A stretch of 23,942 bases of DNA, from the NCBI GenBank assembly GCA_009692395.1, contig SHZG01000012.1, forward strand, positions 1-23,942, written 5' to 3'. Both the position numbers and the translations under genes were made by a program. Below, in pieces: positions 1-7,438 of this stretch. Position 1 is the stretch's first letter; each line of letters starts with the position of its first letter. Under the pieces are notes generated by a model. It made no database searches. It worked only from the letters and a program-made list of their open reading frames with translations, and was not told the origin of the DNA. The stretch comes from Methylococcales bacterium. GTDB taxonomy: Bacteria > Pseudomonadota > Gammaproteobacteria > Methylococcales > Methylomonadaceae.

Positions 1-148
1 CTTTCGGACATGGATCAAACGACTCAATCGCAAGACCATTTGCTTCTCAAAACTAGCGTTGATGCACGACACCGTCATCGGTTTGCTTATCAACAAGGTC
101 GAATTCGGGCGCGATATTTATTCATAATTACAGATTTAACCCACTACC
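1..148 (+). mobile_element. IS1-family insertion sequence, 3' end (partial)
   Basis: This is the right-hand end of an IS1-family element whose remainder lies outside the window. It carries the C-terminus of the transposase followed by a short non-coding tail. The tail ends, read outward to inward, in GGTAGTGGGTTC, which fits the GGTnnTG-type terminus of IS1 elements. The same sequence recurs inverted at the other end of the window with two mismatches (positions 57 and 137). The IS boundary is set at 148 because the two copies diverge directly after the terminal GGT. A repeated element at both extremities is the usual signature of a contig broken at a multicopy IS. The IS interrupts the ATPase gene to its right. 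Confidence 0.85.
2..127 (+). CDS. IS1-family transposase, C-terminal fragment
   Basis: The frame starting at base 2 encodes about 41 residues ending at TAA 125-127. It contains RTWIKRLNRKTICFSK followed by MHDTVIG. These match the well-known C-terminus of IS1 InsB/InsAB' transposase, where KRL.RKTICFS and H.KVIG are conserved. The N-terminus, the zinc-finger part and the DDE catalytic triad lie outside the window. An overlapping frame beginning with ATG at 10 is open but has no family resemblance and is a shadow of this one. Nothing can be said about whether the full element is active. Confidence 0.8.
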   Translation, partial: FRTWIKRLNRKTICFSKLALMHDTVIGLLINKVEFGRDIYS

Positions 149-416
149 ATTTTTTTATCGTTACTAATATATCTTCTTTATTATCCTCAGTAATTTTTTC
201 ATAAAGTTTGTATATTTCAATGAATTTCTTGTGACTTTCTAATGAAAAATCAGAAAATTCAATATTTCTTGAGTTGAGAAAAAGATTAAATACTGTTGTT
301 AAAGATGTTTTGCCAGAATTGTTTTTTCCAACGATTGCGGTTGTACCTTCGTTAAATGTAATATTTACATCATGTAACAGTCTGAAATTTTTAACCTGTA
401 CTTTGATAAGTTTCAT
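144..416 (-). pseudogene. OLD/GajA-like AAA ATPase, N-terminal fragment cut by IS1
   Basis: The fragment has 90 residues and starts at ATG 414-416, behind a weak GAGAA ribosome site. It opens with MKLIKVQVKNFRLLHDVNI, followed by a P-loop GKNNSGKT at residues 30-37. This is the typical N-terminus of SMC/RecF-like ATPases of the OLD family (OLD nucleases, GajA of Gabija, related defence ATPases). The reading frame runs into the IS1 end at base 148 and stops at TAG 144-146 inside the IS. The rest of the ATPase domain and any TOPRIM nuclease domain are therefore missing. A longer open frame extends upstream to 584 but overlaps the helicase remnant and is not ATPase-like. Family membership beyond 'OLD-type ATPase' cannot be decided from 90 residues. 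Its position beside an Mrr-helicase gene suggests an anti-phage defence patch. Confidence 0.7.
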
Positions 417-429
417 TATTTTCTCGTTT

Positions 430-1221
430 TTAAAATTTCGGTCTCGTAAATTGGGATAGTGTAGTGTAACCCAACATTTTTGGTGACTGGAATAAATGAA
501 ACAAGGTGTCAAAACTGCCAAATACAAAATCAGTGTGTGCTGGGTCTGCACCACCAAAACAGGCAGAAAATGAGTAAGTCCCAATACCTAACACGTTTTT
601 AAATGCGGTGACAGATTGCAATAAAATTGCAACTTGATGGGCTAAAAATAACACTCGTTTGACTTTGCCTTGTTGCAATATCTGTTTAACCAAATGCGCA
701 ACGGTGTAGGTTTTTCCTAAACCTGTTGCAATTTCGATGAGCAAGCGGCTTTTGCCATCGTTGAAACGTGCCAGACTGTCTTGAATAACAGTTTCTTGGT
801 ATTTTCTGGGTTTAATTTCACGCCCGATTTCAGAATGTTTTTTAATCCATAAATCCTGTAACCCGTCCCTATCCATTAACTCAACGCCTAGCCTTAATGC
901 TCTTACTTTGACCTCAGAGGTAAAATAAGAGTTTGTCACTAGAATCATATTGTTGACATTAGCAAATTTCGCGCCTGTCACTAATTGGTTTAAGGCTTTA
1001 ACGTCAACGGTTGAACCTGCCTGTCTTTGCTTCACTTCGATAGCAAATTTTCGTTTGTTTTTGTAGGCAAAAATATCAACACCACCATCGCCGTGCTGAA
1101 ATTCTTGCCCTACTTTGGTAATTAGCTCGTCTGTCCAACCAGCGGCAACAAATACATCACGGACAAAAATTTCAAAGTCTGAGGGTGTGAGGGTATCTAT
1201 TTTCTTGAAGTCGGTGAGCAT
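430..1221 (-). pseudogene. Mrr-type nuclease fused to DEAD/DEAH helicase, truncated after motif Ia
   Basis: The 263-residue open frame starts at ATG 1219-1221. Residues about 10-125 form an Mrr-like restriction endonuclease domain: GDGGVDIFAY has the acidic residue D49, and IEVKQRQ supplies E62 and K64 of the D-ExK site. Residues about 138-245 begin a superfamily 2 helicase, with a Q-motif-like KPRKYQ, Walker A ATGLGKT at 165-171 and motif Ia VLFLAHQ at 190-196. Resemblance ends at FDTLFHLFQ (residue 245, about base 487), just where a DEAH box would follow. The last 18 residues read through a palindromic repeat to a TAA. Full-length relatives carry the rest of the helicase core, so this is probably a broken gene. 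The nuclease domain alone could still fold. The family is associated with restriction of foreign DNA; substrate and partners are unknown here. Confidence 0.75.
451..475. repeat. Degenerate small palindromic repeat at the helicase breakpoint
   Basis: The 25 bases form an imperfect palindrome: TTGGG at 451-455 pairs with CCCAA at 470-474, and T457-A458 pairs with T467-A468. On the minus strand it reads GTTGGGTTACACTACACTA followed by TCCCAA. From memory this resembles the TTGGGTTACGCTACGCTAACCCAA type of dispersed palindromic repeat common in several gammaproteobacterial and cyanobacterial genomes, here with CG-to-CA decay. It sits immediately beyond the point (about 487) where the helicase sequence stops being helicase-like. 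There is only one copy in this window, so the repeat assignment rests on resemblance. Confidence 0.4.
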
Positions 1222-1448
1222 ATAGGCTTGAATTCTAGCGGTGATGCATGGGTTGCTTTGATTTTACATTAAAAGTTGATGGGCTTTGCTTTGTCTTTGT
1301 AAAAATAGAATTCTGAAAATATTTATGATTAGCGGATGTGGGCGTTAATGTTGGACTCAGTCTATTAAGTATTGCTATGATTCTACTCACAGGCGGTTTA
1401 GTCCTGATAACAAATAATAATTTTAACAACAAAAAACGAGGAATCATC

Positions 1449-2231
1449 ATGGGTTTTATGCAGGGTAAACGCGTATTAATTGTCGGATTAGCCAGTAATC
1501 GGTCTATTGCATGGGGAATTGCACAAGCAATGCACCGTGAAGGCGCGGAATTAGCCTTTACTTTTCAAAATGAAAAACTACAAAGCCGCGTTGAAGAGAT
1601 GGCAGCACAATGCGACTCTAACATTATCATCGAATGTGATGTCAGTATTGATGAACATATCGACAACGTATTTGCCAAATTAGGCGAACAGTGGGACGGT
1701 TTAGATTGTATCGTACATTCTGTCGCATTCGCACCGCGTGACGCGCTAAATGGCGATTATATTGATGTCACCACGCGCGAAAACTTCAACATTGCCCATG
1801 ATGTCAGTTCGTACAGTTTTACTGCGTTGGCAAAAGCAGGACGCGCTATGATGCAAGGTCGCAATGGCTCATTATTAACGCTGACTTATTTAGGCGCAGA
1901 ACGAGCAATTCCTAACTATAACGTGATGGGCGTTGCGAAAGCCAGTTTAGAAGCTAACGTGCGTTATATGGCAGTCGCATTAGGTGCAGAAGGCACGCGC
2001 GTGAATGCAATTTCCGCAGGGCCAATTAGAACCTTGGCAGCTTCGGGCATTAATGATTTTAAAGCGATGCTTAATAAAGCGGCTGATACTTCACCGTTAA
2101 AGAGAAACATCACCATTGAAGAAGTCGGCAATGCGGCGGCGTTTATGTGTTCTGATTTAGCGTCGGGTATTACGGGTGAAATTACTTATGTGGATTGCGG
2201 TTATAACATTGCAGGTTTAGCGGCATCTTGA
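1449..2231 (+). CDS. fabI: Enoyl-[acyl-carrier-protein] reductase (NADH), FabI
   Basis: FabI reduces trans-2-enoyl-ACP to acyl-ACP in the last step of each type II fatty acid elongation cycle in the cytoplasm. The product is 260 residues, close to the usual length for the family. It starts MGFMQGKR, with the SDR-type cofactor loop GLASNRSIAWGIA (residues 13-25). The active-site residues are Tyr147, Tyr157 and Lys164 in TYLGAERAIPNYNVMGVAK, and SAGPIRTLAASGI lies near 189-201. The start at 1449 was chosen over the open upstream frame (1338) because MGF is the conserved FabI N-terminus and CGAGGA lies just upstream. A possible promoter is TTGGAC at 1351 and TATGAT at 1376, with an over-long 19-base spacer, so it is weak. 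Transcription appears monocistronic, ending at the convergent terminators before secA. The 227 bases between 1221 and 1449 hold no other gene that I can see. Confidence 0.95.
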   Translation: MGFMQGKRVLIVGLASNRSIAWGIAQAMHREGAELAFTFQNEKLQSRVEEMAAQCDSNIIIECDVSIDEHIDNVFAKLGEQWDGLDCIVHSVAFAPRDALNGDYIDVTTRENFNIAHDVSSYSFTALAKAGRAMMQGRNGSLLTLTYLGAERAIPNYNVMGVAKASLEANVRYMAVALGAEGTRVNAISAGPIRTLAASGINDFKAMLNKAADTSPLKRNITIEEVGNAAAFMCSDLASGITGEITYVDCGYNIAGLAAS

Positions 2232-2237
2232 TTGAAG

Positions 2238-2261
2238 GAGTACAAACTTAGGTTTGTACTC
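2238..2261. other. Perfect 10-bp inverted repeat after fabI
   Basis: GAGTACAAAC (2238-2247), loop TTAG, then GTTTGTACTC (2252-2261): a flawless 10-base-pair stem 7 bases past the fabI stop. No T-run follows it, so it is not a classic intrinsic terminator by itself. It may be an mRNA 3' stabilising hairpin, part of a tandem termination region with the next hairpin, or a protein-binding palindrome. Confidence 0.6.
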
Positions 2262-2277
2262 TAGGGGACATAAACAA

Positions 2278-2300
2278 GGGAGCTTTACGCTCCCTTTTTT
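2278..2300 (+). terminator. Intrinsic terminator of fabI, possibly also serving secA
   Basis: GGGAGC (2278-2283), loop TTTAC, GCTCCC (2289-2294), then six T residues at 2295-2300. This is a textbook rho-independent terminator for plus-strand transcription. In the other direction the hairpin lies just past the secA stop and is followed by TTGTTT, a poorer U-tract. It may therefore work bidirectionally between the two convergent genes. Confidence 0.85.
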
Positions 2301-2302
2301 GT

Positions 2303-5071
2303 TTACTCTTCGTAATTCAACGCACCGTGACAGTGTTTATACTTCTTGCCTGAACCACATGGGCAAGGAGCGTTACGTCCTATTTTATGATTGTCACGAA
2401 CAAACGGTTGTTCAGATTCATCTTCTTGCTGTTGGTTATTTTCAGCCGCCAACAATGACTGCTCAGAAGCATCCAGTGTGGGTGCTGGGGCATGATCAAA
2501 ATACATTTCTTTAGGAACTTGTTGCTGTTCATCCAGTGCTTGTACTTCTTCTTCTTGGCGCACTTTGACTTTGAATAAAATACCAATGACTTCGTATTTA
2601 ATGTCTTCCAATAAGGTGGTAAACATTTCAAAGGCTTCACGTTTGTATTCTTGCTTAGGATCTTTTTGCGCGTAGCCGCGTAAATAAATACCTTGACGCA
2701 AATAATCCATGCCCAACAAATGTTCTTTCCAGCTATGATCCAACACTTGCATCATCACTGATTTTTCAAAATGTTGTAATACCGATTTGCCACCGTCAAT
2801 TTGTTCTTCTTTTTCACGGTGATTGTGTTCAAGAAGTTCAATAATACGGTGGCGTAATGCTTCTTCGTTAAGATTGTGATTGTCATCCAGCATTTTCTGT
2901 ACAGGAATTTCAACGTTAAACTCATGCTGTAAATGCTCTTCTAAACCGCTAACATCCCACTGCTCAATCATTGTTTTAGCAGGAATGTATTGCGTGATGA
3001 CGTTGTTAACCACATCGGCGCGGATTGCACTGATAATGTCAGAAATTTCCTCTGCCGCCATCAGTTCATTACGCTGGGCATAAATCACTTTACGTTGGTC
3101 GTTTGCCACATCGTCATACGCTAGAATTTCTTTCCGCACATCAAAGTTACGCGCTTCGACTTTACGTTGCGCATTTTCAATGGAACGTGTGACCCACGGA
3201 TGTTCAATGGCTTCACCGTTGCCCATGCCGAGTTTTTGCATTAAACCTGCAACGCGTTCAGAGGCAAAAATGCGCATTAAGTCATCTTGTAATGACAAGT
3301 AGAAACGCGTCGAACCCAGATCGCCTTGACGACCAGAACGACCGCGTAATTGGTTGTCGATACGACGTGATTCATGACGTTCTGAACCGATAACGTGTAA
3401 GCCACCACTTGCCAATACTTGATTATGTCTGTCTAACCACGCACCGCGTACCCGTGCTTTGTCGCTGTCACTGGCTTCTTCACCTAGGGCTTTTAATTCC
3501 GCTTCTAAATTGCCACCCAGTACAATGTCAGTACCACGACCTGCCATATTGGTAGCAATCGTTACTGCGCCCAATGTGCCTGCTTGTTCAATAATGTGCG
3601 CTTCGCGTTCATGTTGTTTGGCGTTCAGCACTTCATGCTTCACACCTTGTTTTTGTAATAAGGCAGACAGGCGTTCAGAATTTTCAATAGAGGTTGTACC
3701 GACTAAGACAGGTTGACCGCGTGTTGCGCAGTCTTTAATATCTTCTGCGACTGCCAAATACTTTTCATCGGTGGTAAGGAAAATTACGTCGCCCAAGTCT
3801 CTACGAATCATATCACGATGAGTCGGAATAATAACGACTTCCAGACCGTAAATTGAATTTAATTCAAAGGCTTCGGTATCCGCTGTCCCTGTCATACCTG
3901 ACAGTTTTTCGTAGAGACGGAAATAGTTTTGGAAAGTGATAGACGCGAGTGTTTGATTTTCATTGTTGATGGTCACGCCTTCTTTGGCTTCAATGGCTTG
4001 ATGTAAGCCTTCTGACCAGCGACGACCTGGCATGATACGCCCTGTAAATTCATCAACAATAACCACTTCATTATCGGCAACGATATAATCAACATCTTTT
4101 TTGAATAAAACGTGAGCGCGTAACGAGGCACTCAAATAGTGCATTAAGCGAATGTTTGCTGCGCCATATAAGCTACTGCCTTCGGCCATTAAGCCATGTT
4201 CAACCATGAGGTGTTCAACACGCTCATGACCTGATTCTGTTAAATGCACCTGACGAGTTTTTTCATCAACGGTGTAATCGCCAATTTCACCAATCGCATT
4301 ACCTTCTTTATCGTTTTCTTTTTCTTGTTTAGTCAGAAAAGGAATAATGGCGTTGGCTTTGATATAGACTTCGGTACTTTCTTCGGTCGGGCCAGAAATA
4401 ATCAGCGGTGTGCGGGCTTCGTCAATCAAAATAGAATCGACTTCATCGACAATCGCAAAACTTAAATCACGTTGGACTTTTTGCGCCAGCGTGTATTCCA
4501 TGTTGTCGCGTAAATAATCAAAACCAAATTCATTATTCGTGCCGTAAGTAATATCGGCAGCGTAAGCAAGACGGCGTTCGCTTTTATCCATTTGACTAAG
4601 AATGACACCTGTACTCATGCCCAGAAAAGCATACAGTTTACCCATCCATTCCGCATCACGCTGGGCTAAATAATCATTGACCGTAACAACGTGGACACCA
4701 CGCTCAGGCAACGCATTTAAATAAGCGGCTAAGGTAGCCATCAAGGTTTTACCCTCGCCCGTTTTCATTTCAGAAATTTTGCCATCATGTAAAATCATGC
4801 CGCCAATTAACTGCACATCAAAATGACGCATCCCAAAAACCCGCGTAGAGGCTTCCCTCACCGCTGCAAACGCATCGGGGATTAAGTCGTCTAGCGATTC
4901 GCCTTGTGCCAAGCGTTCACGAAACTCCTGAGTTTTTGCGGCTAATTGCGCATCAGATAGTTTTTCGTATTCAAACGCCAAGGCATTAACCTGCTGGACT
5001 TGCTTCATTTTCTTTTTGATAAGCCTATCGTTACGGCTTCCTACAACCAACTTAACCAGTTTACCCAACAT
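2303..5071 (-). CDS. secA: Protein translocase ATPase SecA
   Basis: SecA is the ATPase motor that pushes unfolded secretory proteins through the SecYEG channel. The 922-residue length is close to E. coli SecA. Walker A is GEGKT at residues 105-109 in EMKTGEGKTLMATL. Walker B is DEVDS, from residue 209, followed by EARTPLIISG. The preprotein-crosslinking region, second motor domain (AGRGTDIVLGGNLE and LRGRSGRQGD) and helical scaffold follow in order. The C-terminus ends in a zinc-binding SEC-C tail with Cys903, Cys905, Cys914 and His915, used for SecB and lipid contact. The start ATG 5069-5071 follows GGAAAG. The gene has its own likely promoter at 5118-5147. It stands alone between the dcw cluster and fabI; in E. 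coli secA follows secM downstream of ftsZ and lpxC, but neither secM nor lpxC is seen here. Confidence 0.98.
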   Translation of the reverse strand: MLGKLVKLVVGSRNDRLIKKKMKQVQQVNALAFEYEKLSDAQLAAKTQEFRERLAQGESLDDLIPDAFAAVREASTRVFGMRHFDVQLIGGMILHDGKISEMKTGEGKTLMATLAAYLNALPERGVHVVTVNDYLAQRDAEWMGKLYAFLGMSTGVILSQMDKSERRLAYAADITYGTNNEFGFDYLRDNMEYTLAQKVQRDLSFAIVDEVDSILIDEARTPLIISGPTEESTEVYIKANAIIPFLTKQEKENDKEGNAIGEIGDYTVDEKTRQVHLTESGHERVEHLMVEHGLMAEGSSLYGAANIRLMHYLSASLRAHVLFKKDVDYIVADNEVVIVDEFTGRIMPGRRWSEGLHQAIEAKEGVTINNENQTLASITFQNYFRLYEKLSGMTGTADTEAFELNSIYGLEVVIIPTHRDMIRRDLGDVIFLTTDEKYLAVAEDIKDCATRGQPVLVGTTSIENSERLSALLQKQGVKHEVLNAKQHEREAHIIEQAGTLGAVTIATNMAGRGTDIVLGGNLEAELKALGEEASDSDKARVRGAWLDRHNQVLASGGLHVIGSERHESRRIDNQLRGRSGRQGDLGSTRFYLSLQDDLMRIFASERVAGLMQKLGMGNGEAIEHPWVTRSIENAQRKVEARNFDVRKEILAYDDVANDQRKVIYAQRNELMAAEEISDIISAIRADVVNNVITQYIPAKTMIEQWDVSGLEEHLQHEFNVEIPVQKMLDDNHNLNEEALRHRIIELLEHNHREKEEQIDGGKSVLQHFEKSVMMQVLDHSWKEHLLGMDYLRQGIYLRGYAQKDPKQEYKREAFEMFTTLLEDIKYEVIGILFKVKVRQEEEVQALDEQQQVPKEMYFDHAPAPTLDASEQSLLAAENNQQQEDESEQPFVRDNHKIGRNAPCPCGSGKKYKHCHGALNYEE

Positions 5072-5117
5072 GCTTTCTTTCCAGTGTGAATTTAGTAAAT
5101 GATTGAAAAAGTGCTGG

Positions 5118-5147
5118 ATTATATCCTGTCTACGCTATTAGTGACAG
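5118..5147 (-). promoter_or_regulatory. Candidate sigma-70 promoter of secA
   Basis: Read on the minus strand, CTGTCA (complement of 5142-5147) and a perfect TATAAT (complement of 5118-5123) are separated by 18 bases. The -10 element matches the consensus fully and the -35 matches 4 of 6. It lies about 47 bases upstream of the secA start, in the 277-base divergent spacer. No clear matching promoter for the plus-strand gene at 5349 was found in the same spacer. Confidence 0.5.
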
Positions 5148-5348
5148 ATAAAACCCCGCGTATTTGTACTGTGTTTGTGGTGATATAGTGATATTTGTAG
5201 CAATAAACAAGGTAGCACGATTGAATTTTGTAGACTTAAGTCACGGTAAACTGCACAATTCTAGTGCTATTACGGCATACAATAATAACAAGACCATCCC
5301 TGTCATTAAGCCAATGATGGGCAATATAATTATAGAGGAGAACACACT

Positions 5349-5942
5349 ATGAGTGAATTAACTAAAAAGCTATTAAATCATTTCCTAATTGGGGTTTTTG
5401 CAATTATACCTATCGTTATCGTGTTGCAGATTATTATCTTTGTCAAAGGCTTGGTGTCTGATCTATTTCAGATTGTGTATGTTTTTGCTGAAGATAATTA
5501 TCTATACACTGCCATTGTCTTCATCATTAGTTTTATGCTGTTGGTCTCGATAGGCAGCACCATTGCCCAAAAAGGTGGGTCGTGGATTATTAAAATGTTT
5601 GACTTTGTTATCGACAAAATTCCTTTGTTAAACACCATTTACCGCGTATTGAAAAAAGTCGTCAATATGTTTTTGTCACACGATGAAGCGATTGCTAAAG
5701 AGGTGGTTTACCTTGAATATCCCAAAGAGGGTGTTTGGGTGCCTGCTTATGTGACTAATCGATACGATGATAAATATATTTTATTTATTCCCACGTCTCC
5801 TAATCCAACATCTGGTTTTACCGTGATTGTCGATAAATCAAAAATTGTAAAATCAGCAATGAACATTGAAGAAGCCACCAGCTTTATTGTCAGTGTCGGT
5901 GTTGATTTTGATAAAGCACCCGAAACTAATCTATTACCCTAA
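5349..5942 (+). CDS. DUF502 family inner-membrane protein
   Basis: This 197-residue protein is predicted to sit in the inner membrane with two transmembrane segments, at about residues 11-33 and 50-71. A soluble C-terminal domain follows. It contains the landmarks I associate with DUF502 proteins: IPLLNTIY (91-98) and FIPTSPNPTSG (146-156). The biochemical function of DUF502 is not established, so none is proposed. ATG 5349 is preceded by a strong AGAGGAG ribosome site 8 bases upstream. The next gene begins 11 bases after the stop, so the two probably form one transcript. The gene is divergent from secA, and neighbouring position alone is weak evidence for a link to protein export or division. 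Confidence 0.85.
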   Translation: MSELTKKLLNHFLIGVFAIIPIVIVLQIIIFVKGLVSDLFQIVYVFAEDNYLYTAIVFIISFMLLVSIGSTIAQKGGSWIIKMFDFVIDKIPLLNTIYRVLKKVVNMFLSHDEAIAKEVVYLEYPKEGVWVPAYVTNRYDDKYILFIPTSPNPTSGFTVIVDKSKIVKSAMNIEEATSFIVSVGVDFDKAPETNLLP

Positions 5943-5953
5943 GAGAGTACATA

Positions 5954-6187
5954 ATGAAATTAATTAACCCGCTAATAGCCGTATTGGTGCTAGTTGCAAG
6001 CTGTGCTTGTAGTAAAGAAACGCCTCAACCAGAACCGCCTAAAGCAGAAGAATCTGGCATTATACACACGCAAACTGGACGTATTGAAAGTGGAAAAAAG
6101 ACACTAGAAGATGCTAAGCAAGGCAATCAAGTCCTTCTGGATTCCGCTGCACAACAACACGAAACCATAGAAAACTCCCAACAGTAA
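5954..6187 (+). CDS. Small predicted lipoprotein of unknown function
   Basis: The 77-residue product has a typical lipoprotein signal: Lys2, a hydrophobic stretch LIAVLVLV, and lipobox VASC with Cys17 as the likely lipidated residue. Cys19 is a poorer alternative because the residues before it do not fit the lipobox. The mature part starts with a Pro/Glu-rich linker (PQPEPPKAEE), then a polar, Gln/Glu/Lys-rich helix-forming tail without further cysteines. It has no recognised domain. Asp is absent at +2 of the mature protein (Ala18 follows Cys17), so outer-membrane sorting would be expected by the E. coli rule. It lies 11 bases behind the DUF502 gene and is followed at once by an intrinsic terminator, so it is probably the last gene of a two-gene unit. 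Small size and a low-complexity tail leave some doubt. Confidence 0.7.
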   Translation: MKLINPLIAVLVLVASCACSKETPQPEPPKAEESGIIHTQTGRIESGKKTLEDAKQGNQVLLDSAAQQHETIENSQQ

Positions 6188-6207
6188 CTAAATTATCTAA
6201 AAAAAAT

Positions 6208-6230
6208 CCCGACAAAGTCGGGCTTTTTTT
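6208..6230. terminator. Bidirectional intrinsic terminator between the lipoprotein gene and ftsZ
   Basis: CCCGAC (6208-6213), loop AAA, GTCGGG (6217-6222), followed by C and seven T residues on the plus strand. On the minus strand the same stem is followed by an A and eight T residues (complement of the A-run at 6200-6207). It therefore serves as terminator for both the plus-strand pair and the long minus-strand dcw transcript ending at ftsZ. Confidence 0.9.
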
Positions 6231-6241
6231 AATCTGAATCA

Positions 6242-7402
6242 TTACATTCGTCGTCTTAAAAACGTAGGAATATCTACATCGGCTAAATAATCATGATTTT
6301 CTGTTGATGAGTTTGATGTCCGCGCTTCTCGACCATCTTGCCTGCTTTGACGCGTTGAAGTAGGTTTATCGAATTCATCGTAGTTAATTTCACCTGTGCC
6401 TGATTGTGTCATTGGCTTAGTCGTTGCTTTTACGGCAACAGGCGGTAAGCCCATGCCTGTTGCGACAACAGTTACTTTAATTTCATCATTTGAATCTGAT
6501 GAGTCTACCGCGGTACCAATTTTGATAATAGCATCTTCAGAGGCGAATTCATGGACGATATTACCCACTTCACTAAACTCAGCCATACTAATGTTAGCAC
6601 CCGAAATACTGACTAAAATACCTCGCGCACCTTGCAAGTTGATGTCTTCCAATAACGGGCAAGCGATGGCTTTCTCAGCGGCTTCACGAGCGCGATTTTC
6701 ACCCGAAGCCGTGCCTGTTCCCATGATTGCCGCCCCCATGCCTGACATGACCGTTCTAACGTCAGCAAAGTCAACGTTAATTGTACCTGGGTGAACGATG
6801 AGTTCAGTGATGCCTTGCACTGCGTCTAACAAAACATCGTTAGCGGCTTTAAACGCATCGGCTAAGGAGACGTTATTACCCAGCACGGGGAGTAATTTTT
6901 GATTCGGTATAGTAATAATTGAATCAACGTATTTTTCAAGCTCTATGATGCCACGCTCTGCCACGCTCTGTTTCTTTTTACCTTCAAACAGAAAGGGTTT
7001 AGTCACTACGGCGACTGTTAATATGCCCATTTCTTTAGCCATAGCGGCAATAACGGGAATTGCCCCCGTTCCCGTGCCACCGCCCATACCTGCGGTTAAA
7101 AACACCATGTCCGAGCCTTGTAGCACTTCTTTGATACGGTCTTTATTTTCTTCAGCGGCTAGTCGTCCGATTTCGGGGTTAGTGCCTGCACCTAAGCCTT
7201 TGGTGAGTTCGACACCCAATTGGATGATTGTGCCTATATTCAATCTCCGTAATGCCTGTGCATCGGTATTTGCACAAATAAACTCCACGCCATCAACACT
7301 ACTATCCATCATGTGGTTAACTGCATTACCACCACCACCACCTACACCAATAACCTTGATGACGGCAGTCTCGCTGTATGTATCTACTAATTCATATTTC
7401 AT
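6242..7402 (-). CDS. ftsZ: Cell division GTPase FtsZ
   Basis: FtsZ is the tubulin-like GTPase that polymerises into the division ring at mid-cell. The 386-residue length is typical. The nucleotide-binding glycine loop GVGGGGGNAVNHM lies at residues 19-31. The tubulin signature GGGTGTG is at 107-113, and the T7 synergy loop NVDFAD at 209-214 supplies the catalytic aspartates. A variable linker (about 320-372) leads to the conserved C-terminal peptide DIPTFLRRR (377-385), which binds FtsA and ZipA-like partners. ATG 7402 follows GGGGCAGGGAA, a strong ribosome site in the 36-base gap after ftsA, the largest gap inside the cluster. This suits the higher FtsZ expression seen in other species. A strong terminator follows within 40 bases, so ftsZ ends the cluster. 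Confidence 0.98.
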   Translation of the reverse strand: MKYELVDTYSETAVIKVIGVGGGGGNAVNHMMDSSVDGVEFICANTDAQALRRLNIGTIIQLGVELTKGLGAGTNPEIGRLAAEENKDRIKEVLQGSDMVFLTAGMGGGTGTGAIPVIAAMAKEMGILTVAVVTKPFLFEGKKKQSVAERGIIELEKYVDSIITIPNQKLLPVLGNNVSLADAFKAANDVLLDAVQGITELIVHPGTINVDFADVRTVMSGMGAAIMGTGTASGENRAREAAEKAIACPLLEDINLQGARGILVSISGANISMAEFSEVGNIVHEFASEDAIIKIGTAVDSSDSNDEIKVTVVATGMGLPPVAVKATTKPMTQSGTGEINYDEFDKPTSTRQSRQDGREARTSNSSTENHDYLADVDIPTFLRRRM

Positions 7403-7438
7403 TTCCCTGCCCCTAAACTGTACACTGCCAAAATCATG

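Noticed and set aside
417..584. N-terminal extension of the OLD-like ATPase
   Set aside because: It overlaps the helicase remnant in another frame and contains no ATPase motif. The conserved start MKLIKVQVKNF is at 416.
1338..1448. N-terminal extension of fabI (37 extra residues)
   Set aside because: The conserved FabI N-terminus begins at 1449 with a ribosome site. The upstream stretch is just an open leader, although its residues look hydrophobic.
1222..1448. Imperfect repeats of the type TTGATGGGCTTTGCTTTG upstream of fabI
   Set aside because: Two loosely similar stretches occur, but they are short and AT/G-rich, with no regular spacing or pairing, so chance is sufficient.
5072..5348. 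Riboswitch or small RNA in the secA divergent spacer
   Set aside because: I saw no strong stem or T-run, only a plausible secA promoter and the ribosome site of the DUF502 gene.
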